Assembly (NCBI RefSeq): GCF_046250185.1
Contig: NZ_CP176469.1
Reading direction: 5' to 3' (one strand)
DNA from: Litorimonas sp046250185
GTDB taxonomy: Bacteria; Pseudomonadota; Alphaproteobacteria; Caulobacterales; Maricaulaceae
DNA length: 64,000 nt
Each line of letters begins with the position of its first letter. Positions within the stretch are counted from its first letter, which is position 1. This document shows, in pieces, positions 8,696 to 17,255 of the stretch. Below the pieces are notes generated by a model that was given only the letters and a program-made list of their open reading frames with translations, was not told the origin of the DNA and searched no databases. The translations under genes and the position numbers were made by a program.

Positions 8696-9109
8696 ATGAT
8701 CTGGTTACGCATTTTAGGCACCGTCGCATTATCAGTCGGCCTCGCCGCCTGCACCAAAGCGGTCACGGACCATCAAGCGAAACGCCCGCTCTCTGACCTT
8801 GCGGGGTCGGAATGGGGGCCCGCTGATAATGCGCAAGACCAATTCGTCGCGTTCAAAACAGCCGGCGAAATTATCGGGTCTGGCGGCTGTAATAATTTCT
8901 TCGGTAATTACGAGCAAGACGGTGACAAGTTGACCATCGGCGCCCTCGCCTCAACCCGAAAAATGTGTCCCAGCGGCATGGAGGCCGAAGCCGACTTCCT
9001 CGCCCGTTTGCAAGAGGCACGGCGTATCGAAGCGACGCACAAAACGCTCGTGATATATGACGAGTCAGGCGATATGATTTTAGAGCTACAGCGCCGCGAC
9101 TGGGATTAG
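8696..9109 (+). CDS. META domain-containing protein (HslJ-like)
   Basis: A 137-residue lipoprotein-like protein. The N terminus is hydrophobic and ends in a lipobox (VGLAAC), and the remainder is one META domain with the hallmark GSGGCNNFFGNYEQDGDKL and the later ASTRKMCPSGMEAE. META domains occur in the heat-shock protein HslJ and are thought to act in the cell envelope; the exact role is unknown. The ATG follows the preceding stop codon without a gap. Confidence 0.85.
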   Translation: MIWLRILGTVALSVGLAACTKAVTDHQAKRPLSDLAGSEWGPADNAQDQFVAFKTAGEIIGSGGCNNFFGNYEQDGDKLTIGALASTRKMCPSGMEAEADFLARLQEARRIEATHKTLVIYDESGDMILELQRRDWD

Positions 9110-9127
9110 ATGTCACTGACTTTATGA

Positions 9128-9145
9128 CGTGACTTGCGAGTCACG
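9128..9145. repeat. Perfect 7-bp inverted repeat upstream of pyrC
   Basis: CGTGACT and AGTCACG are separated by TGCG, about 24 bp before the pyrC start. No T-run follows, so it does not look like an intrinsic terminator. It could be an operator or a leader hairpin for pyrC, or chance. Confidence 0.4.
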
Positions 9146-9168
9146 GCGGCGGCGTGTAACGCAAAGCT

Positions 9169-10203
9169 ATGACTAATACCCTCACAATTCGCCGCCCTGA
9201 TGATTGGCATGTTCACCTCCGTGATGGACAAATGCTCAAAGACGTTGTGGACTTTACGGCACGCCAATTTGGGCGCGCGATTATCATGCCCAATCTCAAA
9301 CCACCCGTCACAACGGTCGAAGCAGGACGCGCCTACCGCGAGCGGATCATGGCAGCTGTCGATCCCGCATTAGACTTCACACCCCTCATGACGGCTTACC
9401 TCACCGATGGCATGGACGCGTCTGAGATTGAACGCGGACACGCGGAAGGCGTTTTCACCGCCGCTAAATTATATCCTGCCAACGCCACCACAAATTCATC
9501 TCACGGCGTGACGGACGTTGTGAAAATTCATGACACATTAGAAACGATGCAACGCATCGGCATGCCGCTTCTGATTCACGGCGAAGTCACGGATCAGCAT
9601 GTTGATATTTTTGACCGCGAAGCTGTTTTCATCGACCAAGTTTTGCAAGAATTGGTTCAGGACTTCCCGGGCCTAAAAGTCGTTTTTGAACACATCACGA
9701 CCAAGGATGCCGTTGATTTCGTTATGGAAAGTGGCCCCAATATCGCAGCCACAATCACGCCGCATCATCTTGATTTCAATCGCAATGCCATTTTCCAAGG
9801 CGGCATCCGCCCGCACTTTTACTGCCTTCCCATCGCCAAGCGAGAACTGCACCGTGACGCCCTGCGCAAGGCGGCAACCTCTGGCAATGCGAAGTTCTTT
9901 CTCGGCACAGATACCGCGCCACATGTCGTTGCCGCGAAAGAAAGCGCCTGCGGTTGCGCGGGCATTTTCTGCGCGCCCCACGCAATGGAAAGCTACGCCA
10001 AGACATTTGATGAAGAAAAGGCGCTCGATAAATTAGAAGGCTTTGCCTCTCTCTTCGGGCCAGCGTTTTATGGTCTGCCCGTCAATGAAGGCACTATGAC
10101 ATTGACCCGCAAAGACAATACTGTCCCAGCCAGCATAACTGCCGACGGCACAGAGGCTATCCCCTTCCATGCGGGCGAGACGCTAGCTTGGTCGGTGAAT
10201 TAA
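9169..10203 (+). CDS. pyrC: Dihydroorotase (class II)
   Basis: Catalyses ring closure of N-carbamoyl-L-aspartate to L-dihydroorotate in pyrimidine synthesis. The protein has 344 residues and is of the E. coli PyrC type. The metal-binding HxH lies in DDWHVHLRDG near residue 15, the carboxylated lysine in AAKLYPANATTNSSHGV near 100, further ligand histidines in LLIHGEV and VFEHITTKDA, and the catalytic Asp in LGTDTAPH. All active-site motifs are intact and the length is standard. The gene ends exactly where the convergent ileS ends (no spacer), so mRNA 3' ends must overlap. Confidence 0.96.
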   Translation: MTNTLTIRRPDDWHVHLRDGQMLKDVVDFTARQFGRAIIMPNLKPPVTTVEAGRAYRERIMAAVDPALDFTPLMTAYLTDGMDASEIERGHAEGVFTAAKLYPANATTNSSHGVTDVVKIHDTLETMQRIGMPLLIHGEVTDQHVDIFDREAVFIDQVLQELVQDFPGLKVVFEHITTKDAVDFVMESGPNIAATITPHHLDFNRNAIFQGGIRPHFYCLPIAKRELHRDALRKAATSGNAKFFLGTDTAPHVVAAKESACGCAGIFCAPHAMESYAKTFDEEKALDKLEGFASLFGPAFYGLPVNEGTMTLTRKDNTVPASITADGTEAIPFHAGETLAWSVN

Positions 10204-13200
10204 TTAATTTAAAGAATCAATCGCCGCTTGGTCGCGCGGCGTAATCTCGGCATCACCCTCGGGTCTGAAATACTTCCACGAGCGTTCACATTTGGCGAAG
10301 TCAGGATTTACTTTCAAATCTTCAACTTGAATTGGATCATCAGTGTTCGGCAAAGTCAACTCGCAGGCACTAACGATTAAATAATCAGCAAGAGTATCAA
10401 CTGGTTCTAATGGGTTTGGATAATCTCCATCCTGATCCAGACCGTTATACCTTTTGAACCCAATACCCAAAGTGTCTAGTGCAACTTCTAACATTACATC
10501 TGAAGCTTTCAAACTTGCTTCTAAGGAAGACTTAATTACACCATCTTTTCTTAAAGGTTCGATCGCCTCTTGCGCCCTTGTACGGAACTCACGAACTACA
10601 TTCATCTCATGCGATAGTGCATAATTTTTCCAATTTTCTGGTGCGTCTTTAAACAATTCCAGATGCACTGACTTCGCCGTCTCACCAAACCGCGCGCGCC
10701 AAACTTCTTCCATCGTGAAGCACATGATCGGGGCGAGCCATGTTGTGAGGCGGAGGAAGACCTCGTTAATCACCGTACGGCACGCACGGCGGCGCGTGGA
10801 ATTTAGCGGATCACAATAGAGCGCATCCTTGCGAATATCGAAATAAAATGCCGAAAGATCGACCGTACAGAAATTAAATAGCGCACTGAATATCTTCTTA
10901 TGATCGTGATCGCGCACCCAGCCTTCATGCTCTGCCGTGATCTCGGATAGACGGTGCAGCACCCATTTTTCGAGCGCTGGCATATCGACGTAATCCACTG
11001 CTTCGCTGTCATCAAATCCGTCTAAAGCACCGATCATATAGCGCAGCGTATTGCGGAGCTTTCTGTAGGCATCGACATTCGTTTGGATAATCTCCTTGCC
11101 GATTTTCAAGTCCGTCGTGAAGTCAGAACTCGCCGTCCAGATGCGCATAATTTCTGCACCGAACTGCTTGGAAATATCTTCGGGGCTCATCGTATTGCCG
11201 AGAGATTTGGACATTTTCAGCCCCTTCTCATCGACGACGAAACCATGGGTTAGCACACCTTTATAGGGCGCTTCGCCGTAGACAGCGCAACTCTCTAGCA
11301 GTGAACTCTGGAACCAGCCGCGATGTTGGTCTGACCCTTCGAGGTATAAGTCCGCTCGGTCAGGCAAATCGTCCCGCGTCTTCAGGCAGAACGCATGTGT
11401 GCAACCGCTATCAAACCAAACGTCGAGAATATCCGTCACCTTGTTCCAGCCCTCATGCCCCTCTGGCATAAGCGTTTCCAGCGGCGTGTCGAACCATCCG
11501 TCCACACCGTGTTCGCGGACCGCCGCCAAGATACGGGAATTAATTAATTCCGCATCATCGCGGTCTGTATGTAGTTCGCCTTTTGGCCCAACAATTAGCG
11601 TGATCGGCACGCCCCAATTCCGTTGTCGGCTGATCAACCAATCAGGACGGTCGGCAACCATCGTGCCGATACGGTTGCGCCCGCGATCCGGCCAGAATTT
11701 CGTCTTTTCAATCTCAACAATCGCCTTATCGCGCAGGCCGCCTTTGGACATCGAAATAAACCATTGCGGCGTGGCGCGGCGAATAACGGGCGCTTTAGAC
11801 CGCCAGCTATGCGCGTCCCGCAGGGTCAGCATGCCGCGCGCGAGCAGGTTGCCACACTCGACGAGTGCCTTGAGAACTTCGCCGTTCGCCTTGCCGTCTT
11901 GGCCACGTTTCTTGCCTGACGTGCGGATAACGTCGAGGCCTTGAAAACGGGTCGGCATGACGTCCGTGTAACAGCCTGCATCATCGAGCGTCATAGGGAC
12001 GACAGGGTCAATACCGAGGGCTTCGAGTTTCTGCTGGTTGGACGTCCAGACGATATAATCATCCTCACCATGGCTCGGCGCGGTATGAACAAAGCCCGTA
12101 CCCGCATCAGCTGTGACGTGATCGCCTTCGAGGAGCGGGACGGGGAAATCATATTTGCCTTCAGCGCCGTCCATATCTTTGAGGGGGTGTGATAAAGTGG
12201 TTTGAACTAAAATATCAGCTGGAATCGCAAAGCGTTTCTTCGCTTTTTTTATAAGACCTGCCTTTGCGATTGTCTCCCATAAAGCATCAGCGATAATTAG
12301 TTTGTCACCAGGCTTTGACCAAGGGTCAAACTCGCTATCTTCCATTTCCTGAATTTCGTACAAACCATACGAGATTCCTCTTCTGAAGCTAACGGCACGG
12401 TTTGCTGGAATCGTCCAAGGAGTAGTTGTCCAGATAACTACCGATGAACCTTCAACCATTGCGTCAAATCTGGAAGTATATTCTTCTCTTGATAAAGAAT
12501 TATCTCCATCATCTTTATCAGACGCAGCGTATAAACTGAATAATTCATCGGTGAATGGCATATCCCGAACAGGAAACTTCACATAAATTTGCGTGGCCTT
12601 TTTATCGTGATACTCCACCTCCGCTTCGGCCAGCGCTGTCTGCTCCACGGGCGACCACATGATGGGTTTGGAGCCGCGATAGAGCTGCCCTGTTTTCGCG
12701 ATCTTTAAAAGCTCGGCGCAAATGTCGGCCTCGCTCTCGAAATTCATCGTCTTATAGGGGTTTTTCCAATCCCCGATGACGCCGAGGCGTTGGAATTCTT
12801 CGCGCTGTGTGTCGAGCCAACCCGCGGCGTATTCGCGGCAGCGCTTACGAAACTCACTGCCCGGGACGTCGTCTTTTTGGCGACCTTTGCCGCGAAATTC
12901 TTCTTCGACTTTCCATTCAATCGGCAGGCCATGGCAGTCCCAGCCCGGCACGTAATTGGCGTCATGGCCCAGCATTTGATGGGAGCGGTTGATCACATCT
13001 TTGAGGATTTTGTTCAGCGCCGTGCCCATATGGATATGGCCATTGGCGTAAGGCGGGCCGTCATGCAGCGTCCACGGCCCCTTGGCGTTTTCGGCTTTGC
13101 GCTGCGCCCCGTAAAGATCGATCTCGTTCCAATATTCCAGCCATTTAGGCTCGTTTTTCGGCAGTCCCGCGCGCATGGGAAAGTCCGTCTTCGGGAGGAA

Positions 13201-13248
13201 AAGCGTATCGCGATAATCGCGCGCAGATGGTTTATTTGGGTCTGTCAT
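10204..13248 (-). CDS. ileS: Isoleucyl-tRNA synthetase
   Basis: A class I aminoacyl-tRNA synthetase of 1014 residues that charges tRNA-Ile and edits mischarged valine. The HIGH motif is in YANGHIHMGTALNKI near residue 70, WTTTPWTIPANRA marks the editing domain, and KMSKSLGN is the second ATP signature. The protein ends soon after the anticodon-binding region and lacks the C-terminal zinc ribbon of E. coli IleRS. It carries an acidic insertion around residues 240-270 (including DKDDGDNSLSREEY) just before the editing-domain motif. Two stretches, about 10380-10560 and 12190-12560, are much more A+T-rich (about 37% G+C by hand count of samples) than the rest. Confidence 0.97.
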   Translation of the reverse strand: MTDPNKPSARDYRDTLFLPKTDFPMRAGLPKNEPKWLEYWNEIDLYGAQRKAENAKGPWTLHDGPPYANGHIHMGTALNKILKDVINRSHQMLGHDANYVPGWDCHGLPIEWKVEEEFRGKGRQKDDVPGSEFRKRCREYAAGWLDTQREEFQRLGVIGDWKNPYKTMNFESEADICAELLKIAKTGQLYRGSKPIMWSPVEQTALAEAEVEYHDKKATQIYVKFPVRDMPFTDELFSLYAASDKDDGDNSLSREEYTSRFDAMVEGSSVVIWTTTPWTIPANRAVSFRRGISYGLYEIQEMEDSEFDPWSKPGDKLIIADALWETIAKAGLIKKAKKRFAIPADILVQTTLSHPLKDMDGAEGKYDFPVPLLEGDHVTADAGTGFVHTAPSHGEDDYIVWTSNQQKLEALGIDPVVPMTLDDAGCYTDVMPTRFQGLDVIRTSGKKRGQDGKANGEVLKALVECGNLLARGMLTLRDAHSWRSKAPVIRRATPQWFISMSKGGLRDKAIVEIEKTKFWPDRGRNRIGTMVADRPDWLISRQRNWGVPITLIVGPKGELHTDRDDAELINSRILAAVREHGVDGWFDTPLETLMPEGHEGWNKVTDILDVWFDSGCTHAFCLKTRDDLPDRADLYLEGSDQHRGWFQSSLLESCAVYGEAPYKGVLTHGFVVDEKGLKMSKSLGNTMSPEDISKQFGAEIMRIWTASSDFTTDLKIGKEIIQTNVDAYRKLRNTLRYMIGALDGFDDSEAVDYVDMPALEKWVLHRLSEITAEHEGWVRDHDHKKIFSALFNFCTVDLSAFYFDIRKDALYCDPLNSTRRRACRTVINEVFLRLTTWLAPIMCFTMEEVWRARFGETAKSVHLELFKDAPENWKNYALSHEMNVVREFRTRAQEAIEPLRKDGVIKSSLEASLKASDVMLEVALDTLGIGFKRYNGLDQDGDYPNPLEPVDTLADYLIVSACELTLPNTDDPIQVEDLKVNPDFAKCERSWKYFRPEGDAEITPRDQAAIDSLN

Positions 13249-13397
13249 GGGGGTCTCTTATGAGAGGGTGTTGGAAGGCTCGTGGCGACATTATCCCGAT
13301 ACGCAGTTTAGCGCACCGGGCCGATAATTCGTATGATTGCGGCGATCTTCAACATGGGTAGCGGGTAACATAGCGCGGGAGTCGCGTAAAGCATCAA

Positions 13398-13778
13398 CTA
13401 TCGCTTGAACTGATCGCGCCGTTTGGTTTCCGCCGTCAGTAATTCGCGTTTGATCTGCGCAAGCGTGAAGCCCAGATTGCGCTTGCGGAATGTTGTCCGC
13501 GTATATTTTGCCAAACGCTCGCGATAGCCCTCCTCGAATTTCTTCTTTAGCTCAAAATGCAGAGAGCGGATCATGATGATATGCCCGCCTTTCACGAGGA
13601 CGAAGTAAAGCGCGAAAAAGCCGACGATGACAGAGCCCTCATCCAGCTCTTTCGTCGTGTCGATCATCACATGAAACAGGCCCAACAGCGCCAGCAGAAT
13701 CAGCGCCGTCGGCAAGACGCAACGCAGCGACCAATAGCGCAACGATAGCCATTCCTGTTCGATCATTTCTGGCGTCAT
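13398..13778 (-). CDS. Hypothetical two-helix membrane protein
   Basis: A 126-residue protein that I do not recognise. Two hydrophobic segments are visible, about residues 19-40 and 47-70, followed by a strongly basic cytoplasmic-type tail rich in Lys/Arg (RERLAKYTRTTFRKRNLG). It lies about 40 bp downstream of gcvPB on the same strand and could be the last cistron of the glycine-cleavage operon, or an independent gene. Codon use resembles its neighbours, supporting a real gene. No function is proposed. Confidence 0.65.
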   Translation of the reverse strand: MTPEMIEQEWLSLRYWSLRCVLPTALILLALLGLFHVMIDTTKELDEGSVIVGFFALYFVLVKGGHIIMIRSLHFELKKKFEEGYRERLAKYTRTTFRKRNLGFTLAQIKRELLTAETKRRDQFKR

Positions 13779-13817
13779 ATAAAAACTATATACGCCAGAA
13801 ATCGCGTTGACGATGCG

Positions 13818-15383
13818 CTACTCTGCCGCTTCCTGTGTTTCGACGGGCGGCGTCCAACGCAAAACAGGCTTCCGCGCAGCTTGCGTTTCGTCGAGGCGGC
13901 GCATGGGCGCGTGAATTGGTGCTTGCTTAAAGCTCTCCACATCGCCCGATTTCGCCTTCGTCGCGAGGTGGCGCATAGAGCGGATGAAGCGGTCAAGCTC
14001 GCCCTTGGACTCGGACTCCGTTGGCTCGATCAACATGGCACCATGAACGACGAGCGGGAAATACATGGTCATGGGATGGTAGCCCTCATCGATCATGGCT
14101 TTCGCGAAATCGAGCGTCTCAACGCCCGTGTCTTTCAGGAAGCGATCATCAAACAATGCTTCGTGCATGCAGGTGCCAGGATAGGCGGTCGTCATGACAT
14201 CGGACAGGCTCGCTTGCACATAATTCGCGTTTAGTACCGCGTCTTCCGTGGCTTGTTTTAAGCCGTCAGAACCGTGGCTCATCATGTAAGATAGCGCGCG
14301 CGAATACATGCCCATATTGCCGTGGAAAGCGCACATGCGACCAAAACTCTTGGCATCGGGCTCTTCGACCAAATCGAAACCGTCTTTGGTTTTGATAACA
14401 AATGGCACGGGTGCATGGTCTTTCAGCGCGTCAGATAGCACGGTTGGACCAGAGCCCGGACCGCCGCCACCATGCGGGGTTGAGAACGTCTTGTGCAGGT
14501 TAATGTGCATCGCATCGACGCCCAGATCACCCGGGCGCACACGCCCAACCAGCGCGTTAAAGTTCGCCCCGTCGCAGTAGAAATATCCGCCCGCCGCGTG
14601 GATCAACTCGGAAATCTCAATAATATCGCTCTCAAACAGACCGCACGTATTTGGATTGGTCAGCATGATGCCCGCAATGTCGCTATCTTTGCCGAGGCCT
14701 TCTAGCTTCTGGCGCAGCGCGTCCATATCAACACGGCCGCCTTTATTTGCGGGGATTTCATCGACCGTGAAACCGCATTGCACAGCCGTTGCAGGGTTCG
14801 TGCCGTGCGCGGATTCAGGAACCAGAACGCGACGCTTATGGCTCGCGCCGTCATGATCCAGCCGCGCGCGGATTGCCATCATCCCGCACAACTCTCCGTG
14901 CGCACCCGCTTTTGGCGTCAACGCGACCGCTGGCATATTGCACAGGGTCATCAACCAATGAGATAGCTCGTGCATTAATTCCAGCGCGCCTTGCACTGTA
15001 GACACGGGTTGAAACGGATGCACATCGGCAAAGCCGGGCATGCGCGCAACCTTCTCGTTCAAACGCGGATTATGCTTCATCGTGCAAGAGCCGAGCGGAT
15101 AAACGCCGAGGTCAATCGCGTAGTTTTTCTGTGACAGGCGCACATAATGGCGCATAGTTTCAGGCTCGGAGAGCCCAGGCAAGCCAATCTCGCCTTTCCG
15201 TGCGTGAGTGCCCAGACGCGAAGCGCGACCCTTCGGCTCGGGCATATCCACACCCGTGCGGCGCGGTGTGCCAGTCTCAAAAATCAACTTCGTCGCTTGG
15301 TTCAGCGCTTGGCTACCAGACACAGTTTTAACGTGGTTCATATTCGCCGCGACTGGGGATGTGGAGCGTCCTTCGGTTTTCAT
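13818..15383 (-). CDS. gcvPB: Glycine dehydrogenase (aminomethyl-transferring) subunit 2
   Basis: The C-terminal half of P-protein, encoded separately (521 residues). With GcvPA it forms the PLP enzyme that decarboxylates glycine and transfers the aminomethyl group to lipoylated GcvH. The PLP lysine is in MHINLHKTFSTPHGGGGPGS. Other family motifs are YPLGSCTMKHNPRLNE, SAHGTNPATA, TNPNTCGLFE and YCDGANFNALVG. The ATG overlaps the stop of orf111 (ATGA), so its translation is probably coupled to that upstream small ORF rather than directly to gcvPA. Confidence 0.96.
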   Translation of the reverse strand: MKTEGRSTSPVAANMNHVKTVSGSQALNQATKLIFETGTPRRTGVDMPEPKGRASRLGTHARKGEIGLPGLSEPETMRHYVRLSQKNYAIDLGVYPLGSCTMKHNPRLNEKVARMPGFADVHPFQPVSTVQGALELMHELSHWLMTLCNMPAVALTPKAGAHGELCGMMAIRARLDHDGASHKRRVLVPESAHGTNPATAVQCGFTVDEIPANKGGRVDMDALRQKLEGLGKDSDIAGIMLTNPNTCGLFESDIIEISELIHAAGGYFYCDGANFNALVGRVRPGDLGVDAMHINLHKTFSTPHGGGGPGSGPTVLSDALKDHAPVPFVIKTKDGFDLVEEPDAKSFGRMCAFHGNMGMYSRALSYMMSHGSDGLKQATEDAVLNANYVQASLSDVMTTAYPGTCMHEALFDDRFLKDTGVETLDFAKAMIDEGYHPMTMYFPLVVHGAMLIEPTESESKGELDRFIRSMRHLATKAKSGDVESFKQAPIHAPMRRLDETQAARKPVLRWTPPVETQEAAE

Positions 15384-15715
15384 GATGTTCCCTTAGATAA
15401 AAAATTAGAGTCCAAGCACTTTTGGACATAATTGTTTTCCCCATCGTCCCATTTCGCACCCAATGAAATACCTTGATATATCAGGGAGTCGATATCATTC
15501 TTGGTAACGGACTGATGACTCAAATACCTGTCGCTTATATAGTCGCGTTTAGTATTGCGAAAATACTCGATTTTTTCATTCAAACTTTTGTTGTTTTTGA
15601 CATATTGCGCATAATAGCACCAAGATTTTGCCAGATCTTCGATCAGTTCTTGGTCCGACACATGCTGCTTTTCGGGCGCACGTGATACTCTACCTTTAAA
15701 CAATGCACATATCAT
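15380..15715 (-). CDS. Hypothetical 111-residue protein inserted between gcvPA and gcvPB
   Basis: I recognise no family. The protein is soluble and charged, rich in Lys, Asn, Asp and Tyr, with no signal peptide or membrane helix; WCYYAQYVKNNKSLNEKIEY and DSLIYQGISLGAKWDDGEN are typical stretches. Its ATG overlaps the gcvPA stop (ATGA) and its stop overlaps the gcvPB ATG (ATGA), so it is placed as a translationally coupled cistron in the middle of the P-protein genes. Its base composition is about 40% G+C by hand count over 15401-15710, clearly below the flanking genes. That suggests later acquisition. The two exact overlaps argue that it is expressed. Confidence 0.7.
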   Translation of the reverse strand: MICALFKGRVSRAPEKQHVSDQELIEDLAKSWCYYAQYVKNNKSLNEKIEYFRNTKRDYISDRYLSHQSVTKNDIDSLIYQGISLGAKWDDGENNYVQKCLDSNFLSKGTS

Positions 15716-17052
15716 CCCAAAACCTCCTCTAGCGCGTACCCAAAGGCATGCATGTCTTCATCAGTCACCACCTCGGTCACGCAGACGAGGAGCAAGTCTT
15801 CGTGCTGCCCGCCGCTGATCCGAGAGAACGGAACGCCGCCGAGAATGTCTTTGGCAGCAAGCGCTTCGACGACCTCAGCTGCGGGTTTGTTTAACTTGAC
15901 CGTAAACTCATTAAAGAAGGTATCGTTCAGGACTTCGGCGCTCTTAATCCCGTCGATAATATCCGCCATGTGGCAGGCATTTTCGTGGTTCAGCGTGGCA
16001 AGCTGCTTGATGCCAGCATCGCCGAGCAAGCTCATATGAATGGTGAAAGCGAGGCAGCAGAGACCGCTATTTGTGCAAATATTGGACGTCGCTTTTTCGC
16101 GTCGAATATGTTGTTCTCGCGTGGAGAGAGTGAGGACATAACCGCGCTCGCCATTGGCATCAACAGTTTCGCCGCAAACTCGGCCTGGCATCTGCCGCAC
16201 CAGCTTTTCGCGGCATGCAAACAAACCCACATGCGGCCCGCCAAAGTTAAGGCCAACGCCTAGCCCTTGACCCTCACCCACGACGATATCTGCACCTTGC
16301 TCGCCCGGCGGAGTGATCGCCGCCAGCGCCACGGGCTCAGTGAACACCGCGATGAGTAACGCTTTATGTGCATGCGCTTTTTCCGCGATAGGCGCGAGAT
16401 CAACGATCTCGCCGAAGACGTTGGGGGACTGCACAACCACGCAGGCCGTGTCGTCATTGATTAAGTCCAAGACGCCTTGATCTGCCCCCATCTCTGGCGT
16501 GACTTCGTTGATTTGGATGTCGAGCGTTTTCGCCAAAGTCTGCGTTGCCGCCGCGTATTGCGGATGCAGACCGGGGGCCAAAATAGCTTTGGTTTTGCGT
16601 GTCACGCGCCGCGCCATAACAACCGCTTCGGCACAAGCGGTGGAGCCGTCATACATGGACGCATTTGCCACTTCCATACCCGTCAGCAACGCGACTTGCG
16701 TTTGAAATTCAAACAAAGTTTGCAGCGTGCCTTGGCTGATTTCTGGCTGATAGGGCGTGTAAGCTGTCAGGAATTCTGAGCGTTGAATCAAATGATCAAC
16801 CGTCGCAGGGATGTGATGCTTATAGGCCCCTGCTCCACAGAAGAACGGCACAGATGACGCGCTGACCGACTTGTTTGACAGGCGCGACATGTAACGCTCA
16901 ACCGATTGTTCTGACTGTTTTTTTGGCAGGTCAATCAAGCCATTCAGTCGCGCCGCTTCTGGCACATCTAAAAATAGATCATCAATAGATTTCACACCGA
17001 TAACATCGAGCATGGCCGCTCTATCGCGGTCATTGAGGGAGAGGTAGCGCAT
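15712..17052 (-). CDS. gcvPA: Glycine dehydrogenase (aminomethyl-transferring) subunit 1
   Basis: The N-terminal half of the split P-protein (446 residues), partner of GcvPB in glycine decarboxylation. The family start MRYLSLNDRDRAAMLDVIGV is followed by FCGAGAYKHHIPATVDHLIQ, YTPYQPEISQGTLQTLFEFQ, MEVANASMYDGSTACAEA and the C-terminal glycine-rich NFGGPHVGLFA. The length is standard. The gene starts immediately after the stop of the small membrane ORF and ends in an ATGA overlap with orf111, all inside the riboswitch-headed operon. Confidence 0.96.
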   Translation of the reverse strand: MRYLSLNDRDRAAMLDVIGVKSIDDLFLDVPEAARLNGLIDLPKKQSEQSVERYMSRLSNKSVSASSVPFFCGAGAYKHHIPATVDHLIQRSEFLTAYTPYQPEISQGTLQTLFEFQTQVALLTGMEVANASMYDGSTACAEAVVMARRVTRKTKAILAPGLHPQYAAATQTLAKTLDIQINEVTPEMGADQGVLDLINDDTACVVVQSPNVFGEIVDLAPIAEKAHAHKALLIAVFTEPVALAAITPPGEQGADIVVGEGQGLGVGLNFGGPHVGLFACREKLVRQMPGRVCGETVDANGERGYVLTLSTREQHIRREKATSNICTNSGLCCLAFTIHMSLLGDAGIKQLATLNHENACHMADIIDGIKSAEVLNDTFFNEFTVKLNKPAAEVVEALAAKDILGGVPFSRISGGQHEDLLLVCVTEVVTDEDMHAFGYALEEVLG

Positions 17053-17253
17053 TTAATTATCCTTTTTATCGAGTTTCATAAAACTTAAAATGAAACCAGC
17101 TAGACCGATCAGAAGGCTAATTAGGCCCACCACGAGAATAAAATTATCTTTGAAGGGGTTCGTATCCTGAGCCCAACGGATGAGCAGCCACATTCCATTT
17201 CCAAACGCATAAAATGCTAAGACATGGAAAAGAACACGTTGCATCATCGCCAT
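17053..17253 (-). CDS. Small two-helix membrane protein between gcvH and gcvPA
   Basis: A 66-residue protein starting at an ATG two bases after the gcvH stop (TAATCATG) and ending directly before the gcvPA ATG. It has two predicted membrane helices, one around VLFHVLAFYAFGNGMWLLIR and one around FILVVGLISLLIGLAGFIL, and a charged C terminus (KLDKKDN). The frame is also open 18 bases further upstream into gcvH, but the ATG at 17253 fits the operon spacing better. No family is recognised. A link to glycine import or membrane anchoring is possible from position alone and is speculation. Confidence 0.65.
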   Translation of the reverse strand: MAMMQRVLFHVLAFYAFGNGMWLLIRWAQDTNPFKDNFILVVGLISLLIGLAGFILSFMKLDKKDN

Positions 17254-17255
17254 GA

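Noticed and set aside
11399..11944. A 181-codon forward open frame opposite ileS
   Set aside because: It is a shadow of the IleRS coding strand, Ser/Arg/Pro-rich with no recognisable motif.
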